Shown: positions 14,518 to 22,984 of the stretch, piece by piece | Layout of the letters: every line of letters begins with the position of its first letter | Numbering within the stretch: the first letter of the stretch is position 1 | DNA from: CAZMMV01 sp964567475 | GTDB lineage: Bacteria > Bacillota > Clostridia > Tissierellales > Tissierellaceae | DNA: 23,298 bases | Assembly (NCBI GenBank): GCA_964567475.1 | Contig: CAZMMV010000020.1 | Coordinates: forward strand, 1-23,298 | Direction: 5' to 3' | Position numbers and translations under genes: made by a program | Notes under the pieces: generated by a model | The model's database searches: none | What the model saw: the letters and a program-made list of their open reading frames with translations, nothing else | Told to the model about the DNA's origin: nothing

Positions 14518-15759
14518 TTATTTATTAATTAAATTTTTAACATCTTCTAAAGATATATATAAACTTACGGGAGATACTACATTGTCATCTAAAGGATAAT
14601 AAAATACTACAACTTTTGATCCTTTAAAGTATATTTCTTTCCCCTCGGCTTCAAAGTCCATATTTAATTGTTCCTTTGCCACATCTTGTAAAAGCTCTCC
14701 CAATTTTTCTTGTGATTCTTTATCATCTTTAAAATAATTTTCAAAATTTATTTCCTCGGCAATTTTTAAATCTAAATTTAAGCTTTTTATAAAAGTCCTT
14801 TCAGATTCTTCAAAATCAAAAGTTCCGTAAAAAATTATACTAATTTTTTCATCAGATAATAGGCTTATTTCATAGCCTAATTTTAAATCTTTATAAAGAT
14901 CATTTTCCTTAATTTCTTTAATATATTCTTCAATTTTTGTATTTACTTGTTTTTCTAACTTTCCTTCTAAACCTACAATTTCTGGATATCTTATTTCTTT
15001 ATTATCCTTGTCTACTAGATTTTCTATATGAACATCTGTATTTTCTACAAGGATTTTAACTGCTGTTCCTTGGGCTGGTAAACTCATTGTCATTATCTCT
15101 GGTAATACAGCTCTTACCTTTGTACCAACCTTCAGGTTTTCTACTTTAAATTCATTTCCAGCTTTATCAACTACTATTGTTTCATCTGATATATATAATA
15201 ATATCTCATCTAATCCAGTAGTTTCTTCATTTCCAGCTACTAAAATCCTCTTATTCCCATCTAATTCTTCCACAGATTTTATAAAACCAGATAAAATCAT
15301 TTCTTCCTTTTCTGGTGTTTCAACTTCTGATTTTATTTCATACCTTAATACATCTGTAAAAAACTCTACTGGTACGTAAGTTAATCCATCTTTAATTTCT
15401 GGCGCTTGGGCAAGTTTAAAAGGTGCTATTCTAGCAAAGAAATATGAATTTTCACCTATTTTAATAGAAGTCCATTGTGGACCACTTCCTACTTCTACAC
15501 TTCTAGTTTCATCAATCCATTTAACTTCTAATCCTAAAATTTCTTCTGCTATTTCTCTTAAAGCTACCATTTTTGTTCCATCTTTATCATAACTTTTTAT
15601 ACTTGATAAATCTAATATTTTATCATCTTCTAGATTTTCTGATATAACTTCTTCATTTGAAAGCTTTTCTACATTTTTATCTGCTAATACAGTTGCTCCA
15701 CTAACCATAATACTAAATGCTAAAGCACCTGATAATATTTGCTTTTTCAAAATAATCAT
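14518..15759 (-). CDS. Secreted protein with copper amine oxidase N-terminal-like domain
   Basis: The product is up to 413 residues. A signal peptide with hydrophobic core LSGALAFSIMVSGATVLA and predicted cleavage after VLA is visible. Residues about 50-145 resemble the copper amine oxidase N-terminal domain (ALREIAEEILGLEVKWID, RSVEVG, GLTYVPVEFF), a small beta domain common on clostridial wall proteins and not enzymatic itself. A middle beta-rich domain (about 155-245) and a C-terminal part similar to the DUF3298/PdaC-C type (about 270-410) follow. The start is ambiguous: the ATG lies two bases after GAGGAG, and a TTG four codons later gives a typical MKKQIL signal start. The function is unknown, with cell-surface binding or peptidoglycan interaction the best guess. 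Confidence 0.75.
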   Translation of the reverse strand: MIILKKQILSGALAFSIMVSGATVLADKNVEKLSNEEVISENLEDDKILDLSSIKSYDKDGTKMVALREIAEEILGLEVKWIDETRSVEVGSGPQWTSIKIGENSYFFARIAPFKLAQAPEIKDGLTYVPVEFFTDVLRYEIKSEVETPEKEEMILSGFIKSVEELDGNKRILVAGNEETTGLDEILLYISDETIVVDKAGNEFKVENLKVGTKVRAVLPEIMTMSLPAQGTAVKILVENTDVHIENLVDKDNKEIRYPEIVGLEGKLEKQVNTKIEEYIKEIKENDLYKDLKLGYEISLLSDEKISIIFYGTFDFEESERTFIKSLNLDLKIAEEINFENYFKDDKESQEKLGELLQDVAKEQLNMDFEAEGKEIYFKGSKVVVFYYPLDDNVVSPVSLYISLEDVKNLINK

Positions 15760-15833
15760 CTCTCCTCTGTTATAAAATAATAAGCGTCAATAACTAATCT
15801 AATTTTGAAATTAAATCTAATTACTACTCTTAC

Positions 15834-15861
15834 TTTATAATTAAGTTTACCATACTTTCAA
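15834..15861 (-). promoter_or_regulatory. Promoter of the secreted-protein gene
   Basis: TTGAAA (15856-15861) and TATAAA (15834-15839) are separated by 16 bases, about 75 bases before the start codon. Confidence 0.55.
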
Positions 15862-15868
15862 TGATTAT

Positions 15869-15883
15869 TGTTGAATTTCAACA
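15869..15883. promoter_or_regulatory. 7-1-7 palindrome just upstream of the -35 box
   Basis: TGTTGAA-T-TTCAACA is a perfect odd-spaced palindrome 7 bases upstream of the -35 box of the secreted-protein gene and 24 bases after the activase stop. It could be an activator site or a remnant hairpin; no T run follows, which argues against a terminator. Confidence 0.4.
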
Positions 15884-15906
15884 TATTGTAATTAAATTGT
15901 AACTTA

Positions 15907-16857
15907 CTATATTGCATTACTCCATCTTCCACATCTATCTCCAAAACAACCAATAGTATTATTATCTTGATTTATCTGAACTACCTCACATCTATTGGGA
16001 CATTTCTTACATTCAAAACTAGTGGATTTAAACTCACTATCAGCTAGTTGAAATCCTTTAAACTTAGTCTGTCCTACTTTCTCTACAACTTCTCTAGCTA
16101 TAATAGCAGCCCCTATACTTCCCATTACATTATAATTCTCAGGAATAAACACCTCAAAACCTAAAGCTTCTTCAAAAGAAGTCTTTATACCTATATTGGC
16201 AGCCACTCCACCCTGAAAAAATACTTTGGGTATGATTTCTTTTCCCTTCCCTATATTATTTAAATAATTTCTAACTAAGGCATTAGATAGGCCCTTTATA
16301 ATATTATACTTATCATATCCTAGCTGTTGTTTATGTATCATGTCTGATTCGGCAAATACTGCACATCTACCAGCTATCCTTACTGGTGAATTTGATTTTA
16401 AAGCATAACTACCAAATTCTTCAATTGGTATTCCTAGTCTTTCTGCCTGCCTATCTAAAAAAGAACCTGTACCAGCAGCACATACTGTATTCATTGCAAA
16501 GTCAGTTACTACTCCATTTCTTAAAATTATTATTTTTGAATCTTGTCCTCCTATTTCTAATATGGTACTTACATCATTGTCAATATCTAAAGCTGCAACT
16601 GCATGGGCTGTTATTTCGTTCTTTACTGCATCCGCTCCTACTATTGTAGCGGCCACTTGTCTACCACTACCTGTAGTACCTACTGCTCCTATTTCTATAT
16701 CTTTATATTTATCATATAAAATCTTAAAAGCTTTTTGCACTGAAATTATTGGACTACCTTTAGTTCTTATATATATCTTTTCAACTACATTCATATTCTC
16801 ATTTAAAAGTACAAGATTTGTACTTACAGACCCTACATCAACACCTAGATAATGCAT
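15907..16857 (-). CDS. 2-hydroxyacyl-CoA dehydratase-type activase (BadF/BcrA ATPase family)
   Basis: The product is 316 residues from ATG at 16857, which has AAAGGAG upstream; a longer TTG start (16875) would engulf that site. It is an ASKHA-fold ATPase: phosphate loop LGVDVGSVSTN at the start and GGVAANIG later. Cys126 (NTVCAAGTGS) and Cys165 (AGRCAVFAES) match the two cysteines that in HgdC-type dimers share one [4Fe-4S] cluster. The C-terminus has an extra cysteine knot CKKCPNRC and CFGDRCGRW. Activases inject an electron at low potential into a partner iron-sulfur protein by ATP hydrolysis. The two upstream genes code for candidate partners, and 20 bases overlap with the neighbour indicate coupling. 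Confidence 0.9.
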   Translation of the reverse strand: MHYLGVDVGSVSTNLVLLNENMNVVEKIYIRTKGSPIISVQKAFKILYDKYKDIEIGAVGTTGSGRQVAATIVGADAVKNEITAHAVAALDIDNDVSTILEIGGQDSKIIILRNGVVTDFAMNTVCAAGTGSFLDRQAERLGIPIEEFGSYALKSNSPVRIAGRCAVFAESDMIHKQQLGYDKYNIIKGLSNALVRNYLNNIGKGKEIIPKVFFQGGVAANIGIKTSFEEALGFEVFIPENYNVMGSIGAAIIAREVVEKVGQTKFKGFQLADSEFKSTSFECKKCPNRCEVVQINQDNNTIGCFGDRCGRWSNAI

Positions 16858-17935
16858 ATTTTCTTCTCCTTTCAAGTAAATCTACAAAAGCTTCTATTCT
16901 AGTTATATATCCAGTTTCACCTGTCATTTCATCTACTACCAAGGACATTATAGGAAAATTCTTATCTCTTGATATAGTAGGTAATATTGACTTAGAAACT
17001 ATTTCAGGCATACATCCCATTGGAAATATCTGAATGGCTCCATGATATCCACCTTCATAAGCTAATACTGCTTCTCCTATACATTCTCTAGCATATCCAC
17101 CTATTTCTAAGGATAAATATTCTTTTGATGCCTTTTTTATATCAATACTATTTAATTTAACAGGAGACAAAGCAGCATTTTTTACCCACCAACTAAGGGT
17201 AAGACTCCTCTTAGTTGAAACTCCATAATCCATTAACTTATCTTGAATATATAGATTAGCAAAAGGCTCAATTACAGTATAAATTTCTCCTATAATAGCA
17301 ATTTTAATTGGATTTTTAGTATTATCTAAGGATATATTATCTATCTTTTCTTTGTATTTCCTCAATATTTTTAACATAGACTTAGAATTATCTTGCATTA
17401 AGGATTGTATTTTACTAGCTCGTAAAATCTTCTTACATTCTCCCTTGTTTTTCTCATATCCAGCTAAATAATAGGCCCTTTCCTCTATATAATCCATTAT
17501 ATTTATAACTTTTAAGGCATCTAACAATGAGCTTACTTGTTTTCTTTTACTTACAGTACTTTTTATTGTTATAGTTTTAATTCTATTTAGCAATTCTTTG
17601 ATACCAATATCCTGTGGCAGATCAATTACAATAAATTCCATGTCATGACCTAGCTTTTTCATTAAATTCATCTGTAGTTCACAATATTCACCAAACCTAC
17701 AAGGTCCACAACTTCCTGGCAAAATAATAGTATTTGCTCCCTTTTCTATTGCTTGTATATAATTTCCTATCATAATTTTATAAGGCAAGCACATTTCTTC
17801 TGGTGAATATGTGGAACCTATTTCTAAAGCAGATACATTATTAAGAGGAGGCATTACATATGGAATATCCAATCCACTAAATAAAGCCTTTGCAGCCAAG
17901 TATGAGTTTCCTAAATGAGGTGCTGTTATTTTCAT
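16838..17935 (-). CDS. DUF2229/COG3581-type activase-related protein
   Basis: The product is 365 residues. Conserved cysteines suggest iron-sulfur binding: Cys49 in EEMCLPYK, Cys76, Cys79 and Cys85 in GSCGPCRFGEYC, plus Cys in ARECIGEA and FPMGCMPE. The C-terminal signature VVDEMTGETGYITRIEAFVD is shared with the neighbour, so the two are related. Families of this type resemble the HgdB/double-cubane-cluster proteins that accept electrons from activases, but most have no demonstrated substrate. The ATG start overlaps the stop of the upstream gene by four bases (ATGA) with AAAGGAG before it. There is no CoA-transferase, ETF or acyl-CoA dehydrogenase nearby, so the dehydratase role is only one possibility. 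Confidence 0.83.
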   Translation of the reverse strand: MKITAPHLGNSYLAAKALFSGLDIPYVMPPLNNVSALEIGSTYSPEEMCLPYKIMIGNYIQAIEKGANTIILPGSCGPCRFGEYCELQMNLMKKLGHDMEFIVIDLPQDIGIKELLNRIKTITIKSTVSKRKQVSSLLDALKVINIMDYIEERAYYLAGYEKNKGECKKILRASKIQSLMQDNSKSMLKILRKYKEKIDNISLDNTKNPIKIAIIGEIYTVIEPFANLYIQDKLMDYGVSTKRSLTLSWWVKNAALSPVKLNSIDIKKASKEYLSLEIGGYARECIGEAVLAYEGGYHGAIQIFPMGCMPEIVSKSILPTISRDKNFPIMSLVVDEMTGETGYITRIEAFVDLLERRRKYALSRC

Positions 17936-18825
17936 TTCAAACTCCTTTCTAGCATATCAACAAATGCTTCTATCCTTGTATTTAATCCTACTTCTCCTGT
18001 ATGTTCGTCTAGTTTTATTACCATTAAAGGAAATAATCCAATCTTATCCCTTATTAGTTGAATAATTATAGAATCTATTCCACATGCAAAAGAAGATATA
18101 TATATAATTCCTTTAACATCTCCCTTTTTTACACTATTTAAAGCAAAACCATAAGATGTCTTAGCAAATGTCCAAAATGGTCTTTTATATAATTCTCTAG
18201 CTTCTTTTTCTATTAAGGACCTTTTTACACTTTCTTCAGTTACAACACCTACTTCTAACTGATTTAACTTTTTAACTATATTCATATTAGTAAAATTATC
18301 ATATATATTATATGGATGTCCTACTAATGCTACTTTTGTATTATATTCTTGACTTTTTATTCCTGGTTTAAACTTATTTTGTTTCTTTAATGCCAAATTA
18401 AATGATTTTTTTATTTTACTTCTATCATTAGTTATCTCCCTTCCAGCTTTTTTTGCCCATTTATAAAGACCCCTATTAGAAGTATTATATATGGGTTCTG
18501 ATATTATCTTTGGCATATTTGGTACGCTATTTACTACCATTTCAGGCAAACCACAGAACTTAGGACATATATACTCCCTTTTTTCTAATTGCATTATCCT
18601 AGGAATAAGAATAACATCTGCCTTTTCACTTATAGAAGCTACATGCCCATGAAAAATTTTAACTGGTAAGCATGCATCATCCACACAAAATTTTGCGCCT
18701 AAATTTAAGATCTCCTTATTAGTATCCTCAGAGCTTACTATCTCAGATCCTAACTCTTTAAAAAAGCTTTCAAAAAAAACATTATATTTACAATGTAAAA
18801 GTCCCTTAGGTATTCCTACTATCAT
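17932..18825 (-). CDS. DUF2229/COG3580-type activase-related protein
   Basis: The product is 297 residues and the first gene of the trio. It begins GIPKGLLHCKYNVFFESFF, a family start with Cys12. Further cysteines are at Cys47 and Cys52 (AKFCVDDACLPVK), Cys87 and Cys91 (YICPKFCGLPE) and in SSFACGIDS, a layout of likely cluster ligands. It ends with KLDEHTGEVGLNTRIEAFVD, matching the neighbour's C-terminus. In other Firmicutes the equivalents of these three proteins are often found as one very long polypeptide, so they probably work as a complex. The ATG start has AAAGGAG. A 19-bp inverted repeat lies upstream. The role in the cell is unknown. Confidence 0.83.
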   Translation of the reverse strand: MIVGIPKGLLHCKYNVFFESFFKELGSEIVSSEDTNKEILNLGAKFCVDDACLPVKIFHGHVASISEKADVILIPRIMQLEKREYICPKFCGLPEMVVNSVPNMPKIISEPIYNTSNRGLYKWAKKAGREITNDRSKIKKSFNLALKKQNKFKPGIKSQEYNTKVALVGHPYNIYDNFTNMNIVKKLNQLEVGVVTEESVKRSLIEKEARELYKRPFWTFAKTSYGFALNSVKKGDVKGIIYISSFACGIDSIIIQLIRDKIGLFPLMVIKLDEHTGEVGLNTRIEAFVDMLERSLK

Positions 18826-18884
18826 TTTTTTCTCCTTTCTAACTAAGATTACATCATCATATTATTGCCATATTATCCTCATAT

Positions 18885-18928
18885 ATTCTTATATGTTTAA
18901 ATATGTATTTATTTAAACATATAAGAAT
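18885..18928. repeat. 19-bp perfect inverted repeat in a divergent gene gap
   Basis: Arms ATTCTTATATGTTTAAATA and TATTTAAACATATAAGAAT are exact complements with a six-base centre. It sits 59 bases before each start codon, between the activase cluster and the divergent phospholipase-like gene. The position favours an operator shared by both; no gene ends here, which argues against a terminator. Confidence 0.6.
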
Positions 18929-18986
18929 GGATACAATAATAAATAAATTGATTTCAAAAGATCCTTAATAGTAGTAGCTAAAGGAG

Positions 18987-19691
18987 ATGATTATTATTAG
19001 TAGATTTGAAGTAACCTATAATAGGTTTTTAAAAAACCTTTTTAAAATCTTAAACCCTCTAAAAAAAACTATCATAGATACCCAATGTCAAGTTCATAAA
19101 TATATAAACGAAAGCTCAATAGAGTTATTAAGTAAATACAATTATAATGATGAATATGATTTTTTTTACTCTTATTTATCTGATATGAATCAAGGAACAG
19201 TATGGGTTGATCAAGATTTCAATAGCTCAAACCATTTTTATAATCCAGATAAAAAGAGAGGATTATATGGAAGGAAAAATGCCCTAGACCTTGCAGTAGA
19301 ATACTATGAAAATTCATTAAAACTATGGAGCTTAGGAAATAAAAATAAATCTTTATTTTATTTTAGTGCTGGTATTCATATAATACAGGACCTAACAATT
19401 CCCCAACACGCTAATATAAAATTATTAGATAATCATAGACAGTATGAAAACTATATAAAAAGAACCTATTATAATGTAGAGAATTTTAAAACAGAAAAAA
19501 GACCATATATATTAGAATCCATTAAAGATTATGCTATATTTAACTCTAAAATTGCCATAAAAGTATATAAAAATTTAAAAGACATTAAAAACAATGAAGA
19601 TAGATATTATAAAATAGCAAAATGTACAATCCCCCTTGCTATCAGAACATCTGCAGGCGCCATGTTAATGTTTTATAAGCAAGTGAATTAA
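18987..19691 (+). CDS. Zinc-dependent phospholipase C-fold protein, no signal peptide
   Basis: The product is 234 residues. The fold of the bacterial zinc phospholipase C family is recognisable: His37 in VHKYI, Asp75/Asp77 and His83 in VDQDFNSSNHFYNP, GLYGRKNALDLAVEYY, then His131-x3-Asp135-x5-His141 in GIHIIQDLTIPQHA, and His150 with Glu154. The spacing of the last group equals that of the zinc ligands in alpha-toxin-like enzymes, but the glutamate of that group is Asp here. Known enzymes also use the mature N-terminal tryptophan as a ligand and are secreted; this one has no signal peptide and no such Trp. AAAGGAG abuts the ATG, so the start is uncertain. It may be intracellular or not a lipase. 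Confidence 0.78.
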   Translation: MIIISRFEVTYNRFLKNLFKILNPLKKTIIDTQCQVHKYINESSIELLSKYNYNDEYDFFYSYLSDMNQGTVWVDQDFNSSNHFYNPDKKRGLYGRKNALDLAVEYYENSLKLWSLGNKNKSLFYFSAGIHIIQDLTIPQHANIKLLDNHRQYENYIKRTYYNVENFKTEKRPYILESIKDYAIFNSKIAIKVYKNLKDIKNNEDRYYKIAKCTIPLAIRTSAGAMLMFYKQVN

Positions 19692-19738
19692 ATACCATGT
19701 GAAGAAAAGCTTAAAAAATTCTCATTTAAATATACAAA

Positions 19739-19788
19739 AAAATTAATGCCAAATTAATTTCCTACGAAATTAGTTTGGCATTAATTTT
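19739..19788 (+). terminator. Bidirectional terminator between phospholipase-like gene and opuAA
   Basis: Two 23-base arms with one mismatch (start AAAATTAATGCC, end GGCATTAATTTT) flank a CTAC loop. It lies between convergent genes and is T-rich on both 3' sides. Confidence 0.87.
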
Positions 19789-19801
19789 ATATTATAAAAT
19801 T

Positions 19802-20983
19802 TTATAGCATAGATGATAATACATGAACTTTAGATAATATTCCTTTTAAGTTGTTGTCTTCATCTACAACAGCTATTGGAAATCTAGCTTCAGTAGCCAA
19901 ATTCATAATATCACTTAATAAAGCATCTGGGCTTGTTGTTATTATATCTTCTATTAATACATTTGAAATATTTAATCCTTCTTTAGCAGCCCTTATAGCA
20001 TCATCTACTGTTATTACACCTCGTAGTTTTGTTTTATCTGAAACTACATAGGCACTAGATACACCATTTTCTTTCATCATTCCAATTGCCATATTAGGAT
20101 TGTCTGTTAAACGGATCATACTATTAGGTCTTATCATTACATTACGAACACTTATAACCTTTGTTTTATCAGCACTATCTATAAATTGTTTAACATAATC
20201 AGTAGCCGGATTGGAACTCATTCTTTCAGGTGTATCAACCTGTATAATTTCTCCATCCTTCATTATAGCAACTCTATCTCCTATTTTAAATGCTTCATTT
20301 ATATCATGAGTTATAAAAACTATTGTCTTATCAAGTTTCTTTTGTATAGTTAATAACTCAAATTGCATATCTTGTCTAACTAGAGGATCTAGTGCAGAGA
20401 AAGGTTCATCCATCAACAAAATTTCAGGATCATTTGCAAGTGCTCTTGCAATGCCTACTCTTTGTTTCATACCTCCAGAAAGGCTAGAAATAGGTTCGTT
20501 TTCTAAACCCTTTAATCCCACCATAGAAATCATTTCCTGGGCCTTTTTGTGACGTTCTTCTTTGGAAATTCCCTTTACTTCAAGTCCATACTCTACATTT
20601 CCTACAACATTCCTATGATTCATTAAACCAAAACTTTGAAATACCATAGAAACTTTATTTCTTCTATAATCATTTAATTCTTTTTTATTAAATTTTCCTA
20701 TATCTTTATCTTTATAAAACACACTGCCTGATGTTGGCTCATTTAACATATTTAAACACCTAACTAAAGTAGATTTACCAGAACCAGATAATCCTATAAT
20801 AACAAAGACTTCTCCTTCTTTAACATCTAAAGAAACATCCCATAATGCTAGTGTGACTTTAGTCTTATCATATATTTCATCTTTATTTAATCCTTTTTCT
20901 TTTAACTTTCTAGCTTCTTTTTTATCACTACCATAAAGCTTTGAAAGCCCTTTCATTCTTAATAAAGTCTTATTATTCTCCAT
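19802..20983 (-). CDS. opuAA: Glycine betaine ABC transporter ATPase (OpuAA/ProV-type)
   Basis: The product is 393 residues. Walker A is GLSGSGKST (64-72), the signature is LSGGMKQRVGIARALA, and Walker B is ILLMDEPFSALD. An N-terminal extension (about 1-45) with GSDKKEARKLKEKGLNKDEI is the typical OpuAA/ProV arm. From about residue 280 two CBS domains follow (VISVRNVMIRPNSMI and VLIEDIITTSPDALLSDIM), which in OpuA sense ionic strength or c-di-AMP. The ATG start lies 11 bases inside the permease gene end, so it is coupled. It powers uptake of glycine betaine or related osmoprotectants. Confidence 0.95.
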   Translation of the reverse strand: MENNKTLLRMKGLSKLYGSDKKEARKLKEKGLNKDEIYDKTKVTLALWDVSLDVKEGEVFVIIGLSGSGKSTLVRCLNMLNEPTSGSVFYKDKDIGKFNKKELNDYRRNKVSMVFQSFGLMNHRNVVGNVEYGLEVKGISKEERHKKAQEMISMVGLKGLENEPISSLSGGMKQRVGIARALANDPEILLMDEPFSALDPLVRQDMQFELLTIQKKLDKTIVFITHDINEAFKIGDRVAIMKDGEIIQVDTPERMSSNPATDYVKQFIDSADKTKVISVRNVMIRPNSMIRLTDNPNMAIGMMKENGVSSAYVVSDKTKLRGVITVDDAIRAAKEGLNISNVLIEDIITTSPDALLSDIMNLATEARFPIAVVDEDNNLKGILSKVHVLSSML

Positions 20984-21848
20984 CAGAAGTCACCTCATTA
21001 CCTTTACCTAAACCTTGAGTTATTCTATCTAATATTACTGCAATGATAACTACTGAAATTCCTGATACAAGACCTCTTCCCATTTCTATACGGTTAACAC
21101 TTATCAATACTTCCAATCCAAGACCTGTAGTACCAATCATAGAAGTCGTAACTACCATAGCCATAGCCATCATAATCGTTTGATTTACTCCTGTCATAAT
21201 GGTAGGTAGAGCTTGTGGTATCTGAACTTTTATCATAGATTGAAGCCAAGTCGAGCCAAATGACATAGAAGCTTCTACAACTTCCTCATCTATTTGTCGT
21301 ATTCCATGACTTGTAAGTCTTATCATAGGTACTATTGCATATATAGTAGTAGCTATGACTGCTGGTGCATTACCTAATCCAAAAAATAAAAGTGCAGGTA
21401 TTAAGTATACAAATACAGGCATCGTCTGCATAGTGTCTAATATAGGTCTAAATATCCTATTTGCTATTTCACTAGATGATATTAATATCCCTAAGGGAAA
21501 TCCTAATATCAATGATATTATTACCGATGCAATAACGATAGATAGTGTTATATACATATGGCTCCAAAATCCAACTACACCTATTCCAAATAATAAGGCA
21601 CCATATAATAAGCCCTTACTAAATTTTTCAGTTATTTTCCATGTTATAATTATTACAAATAATATTAGTACAAACCATGGAATAATTTCTAATATAGAAT
21701 GTACACCATTTACAAACCCACCAAGAAATGATCTAATAGCACCAAAGAAAGCATCATGTTTAATACTAAAATTCCGCACAGCTTCATCAATGGATTTAGT
21801 GTTGATTTCATAAACAAAGGGAAAATTAAATATCCAATCTGTATTCAT
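20973..21848 (-). CDS. opuAB: Glycine betaine ABC transporter permease (OpuAB/ProW-type)
   Basis: The product is 291 residues with an N-terminal segment and about six membrane helices. The permease signature is visible around IRQIDEEVVEASMSFGSTWL, where the EAA loop contacts the ATPase, followed by VQIPQALPTIMTGVNQTIM. Osmoprotectant family blocks such as MQTMPVFVYLIPALLFFGLG are present. The start is ATG with AGGAGGG. It is ten bases after opuAC and overlaps opuAA by 11 bases, giving one operon of binding protein, permease and ATPase. The ATPase carries the CBS sensor, so control would be in that subunit. Confidence 0.94.
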   Translation of the reverse strand: MNTDWIFNFPFVYEINTKSIDEAVRNFSIKHDAFFGAIRSFLGGFVNGVHSILEIIPWFVLILFVIIITWKITEKFSKGLLYGALLFGIGVVGFWSHMYITLSIVIASVIISLILGFPLGILISSSEIANRIFRPILDTMQTMPVFVYLIPALLFFGLGNAPAVIATTIYAIVPMIRLTSHGIRQIDEEVVEASMSFGSTWLQSMIKVQIPQALPTIMTGVNQTIMMAMAMVVTTSMIGTTGLGLEVLISVNRIEMGRGLVSGISVVIIAVILDRITQGLGKGNEVTSDGE

Positions 21849-21858
21849 ATAATCCCTC

Positions 21859-22878
21859 CTATTTTAAATATTCTCTTAGAATTTTGGCATCTTTTTCATT
21901 TAACCATTCATCAATTAAATTATCATTTTCCTTTAAAAACCATTCTGCCGTTTCTAAATAATCTGCTCCTGTCTCTTCCATAAATGCAAGAGCTTCAGAA
22001 GTTAATTGACTTGATGTTTCATAATTTTTTAGAAATTCTATTACTTGTGAATTACCTTCTAAATCTAAAAAATCATTACTTACGCCAATAGTAACTCTTA
22101 CAGGAGGCATTGCGCTTGCTCCATCCATATAATTGCTTTCATCATAAGCTTTGTCTTCCAATAAAACAAAATCATATTTACCCATCAACCAAGTTGGTTC
22201 CCAATAATATCCTACTACTGCCTCTCCCTTTTCATAAGCATTAGTTAAAGCAGATCCTAAAGCTGCTTCTGAACCTGGCCTAAAATATACAAAGCTTTCA
22301 TCTAAACCATAATGCTTATATTTTCTTTCCATTATTTGATCTACTTCCCAACCAGGTATAGCACCATAAATTCTTCCCTTATCTGCATCATCATCATCTG
22401 GAAAAACTTCTGGATAGTTTTTTAAATCCCAAACATATTTTAAATCTGGAGCCATTGGTTTTATATCTCTTTCTTCATCACCTTCTATTACATATCTCGG
22501 TACATAAATACCTTGAAAATTATCATCAAAGTTTACACCTAATTCTTTAAATCTTCCGTCCTCTAAATCTTTTTCATAAGTTGGAATATTGTCAGTCCAC
22601 TCTTCCATATGAACATCAACTTGACCACTCATTATACCCTCATGCATTACTGGAGTAGAACCAGATACTTCTTCCCAGCTGTATCCAAAAACTTCCTCTG
22701 CTATAGTACCAGCTACTGCATTATGGAACATAATACTATCCCAACCTGCATTTGCAAAGACAATATGTTTATTATCTTCTTTAGAATTTTCACCTGTGCA
22801 GGACGCTAAGGTCACAACAAATAATGTTAAAATTAAAACAATACTCGTTAATTTCTTTATTCTTTTAAATTTCTTCAA
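21859..22878 (-). CDS. opuAC: Glycine betaine-binding lipoprotein (OpuAC/ProX-type)
   Basis: The product is 339 residues. A lipoprotein signal ends in LASC with Cys27 as the lipidated residue. The binding protein belongs to the OpuAC class: AGWDSIMFHN at the start of the mature domain, VDVHMEEWTDN, PGWEVDQIM and YYWEPTWLMGKYDF, with tryptophans in positions suited to an aromatic cage for a quaternary ammonium. The start is TTG; AAGGATGG is the nearest ribosome binding site. Choline, carnitine or proline betaine remain possible substrates. It is the first gene of the operon and follows a structured 5' leader. Confidence 0.93.
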   Translation of the reverse strand: MKKFKRIKKLTSIVLILTLFVVTLASCTGENSKEDNKHIVFANAGWDSIMFHNAVAGTIAEEVFGYSWEEVSGSTPVMHEGIMSGQVDVHMEEWTDNIPTYEKDLEDGRFKELGVNFDDNFQGIYVPRYVIEGDEERDIKPMAPDLKYVWDLKNYPEVFPDDDDADKGRIYGAIPGWEVDQIMERKYKHYGLDESFVYFRPGSEAALGSALTNAYEKGEAVVGYYWEPTWLMGKYDFVLLEDKAYDESNYMDGASAMPPVRVTIGVSNDFLDLEGNSQVIEFLKNYETSSQLTSEALAFMEETGADYLETAEWFLKENDNLIDEWLNEKDAKILREYLK

Positions 22879-22909
22879 ACTTACACCATCCTTTTATATT
22901 TTATAGTTT

Positions 22910-22973
22910 ATAGTTTTTTAATTTCTAAGATTAGCTTTTAAAATACTCTAATCTTACCCGACTCAAAAACTAT
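22910..22973 (-). ncRNA. Two-tier structured leader before opuAC
   Basis: On the minus strand an outer stem, ATAGTTTTT with AAAAACTAT, encloses an inner stem, TAAGATTAG with CTAATCTTA, which closes a 13-base loop. An asymmetric internal loop (GAGTCGGG against GAAATTA) lies between them. The likely transcription start is only a few bases upstream and the start codon 31 bases downstream. I do not recognise a known riboswitch. Structure is from reading, not folding. Confidence 0.45.
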
Positions 22974-22984
22974 CCATCTTAACA

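Noticed and set aside
21355..21813. Plus-strand ORF of 152 residues opposite opuAB
   Set aside because: It is a shadow of the permease reading frame, with no ribosome binding site or family pattern.
22910..22973. c-di-AMP (ydaO) riboswitch before opuAC
   Set aside because: The leader is too short and lacks the class's conserved sequence blocks.
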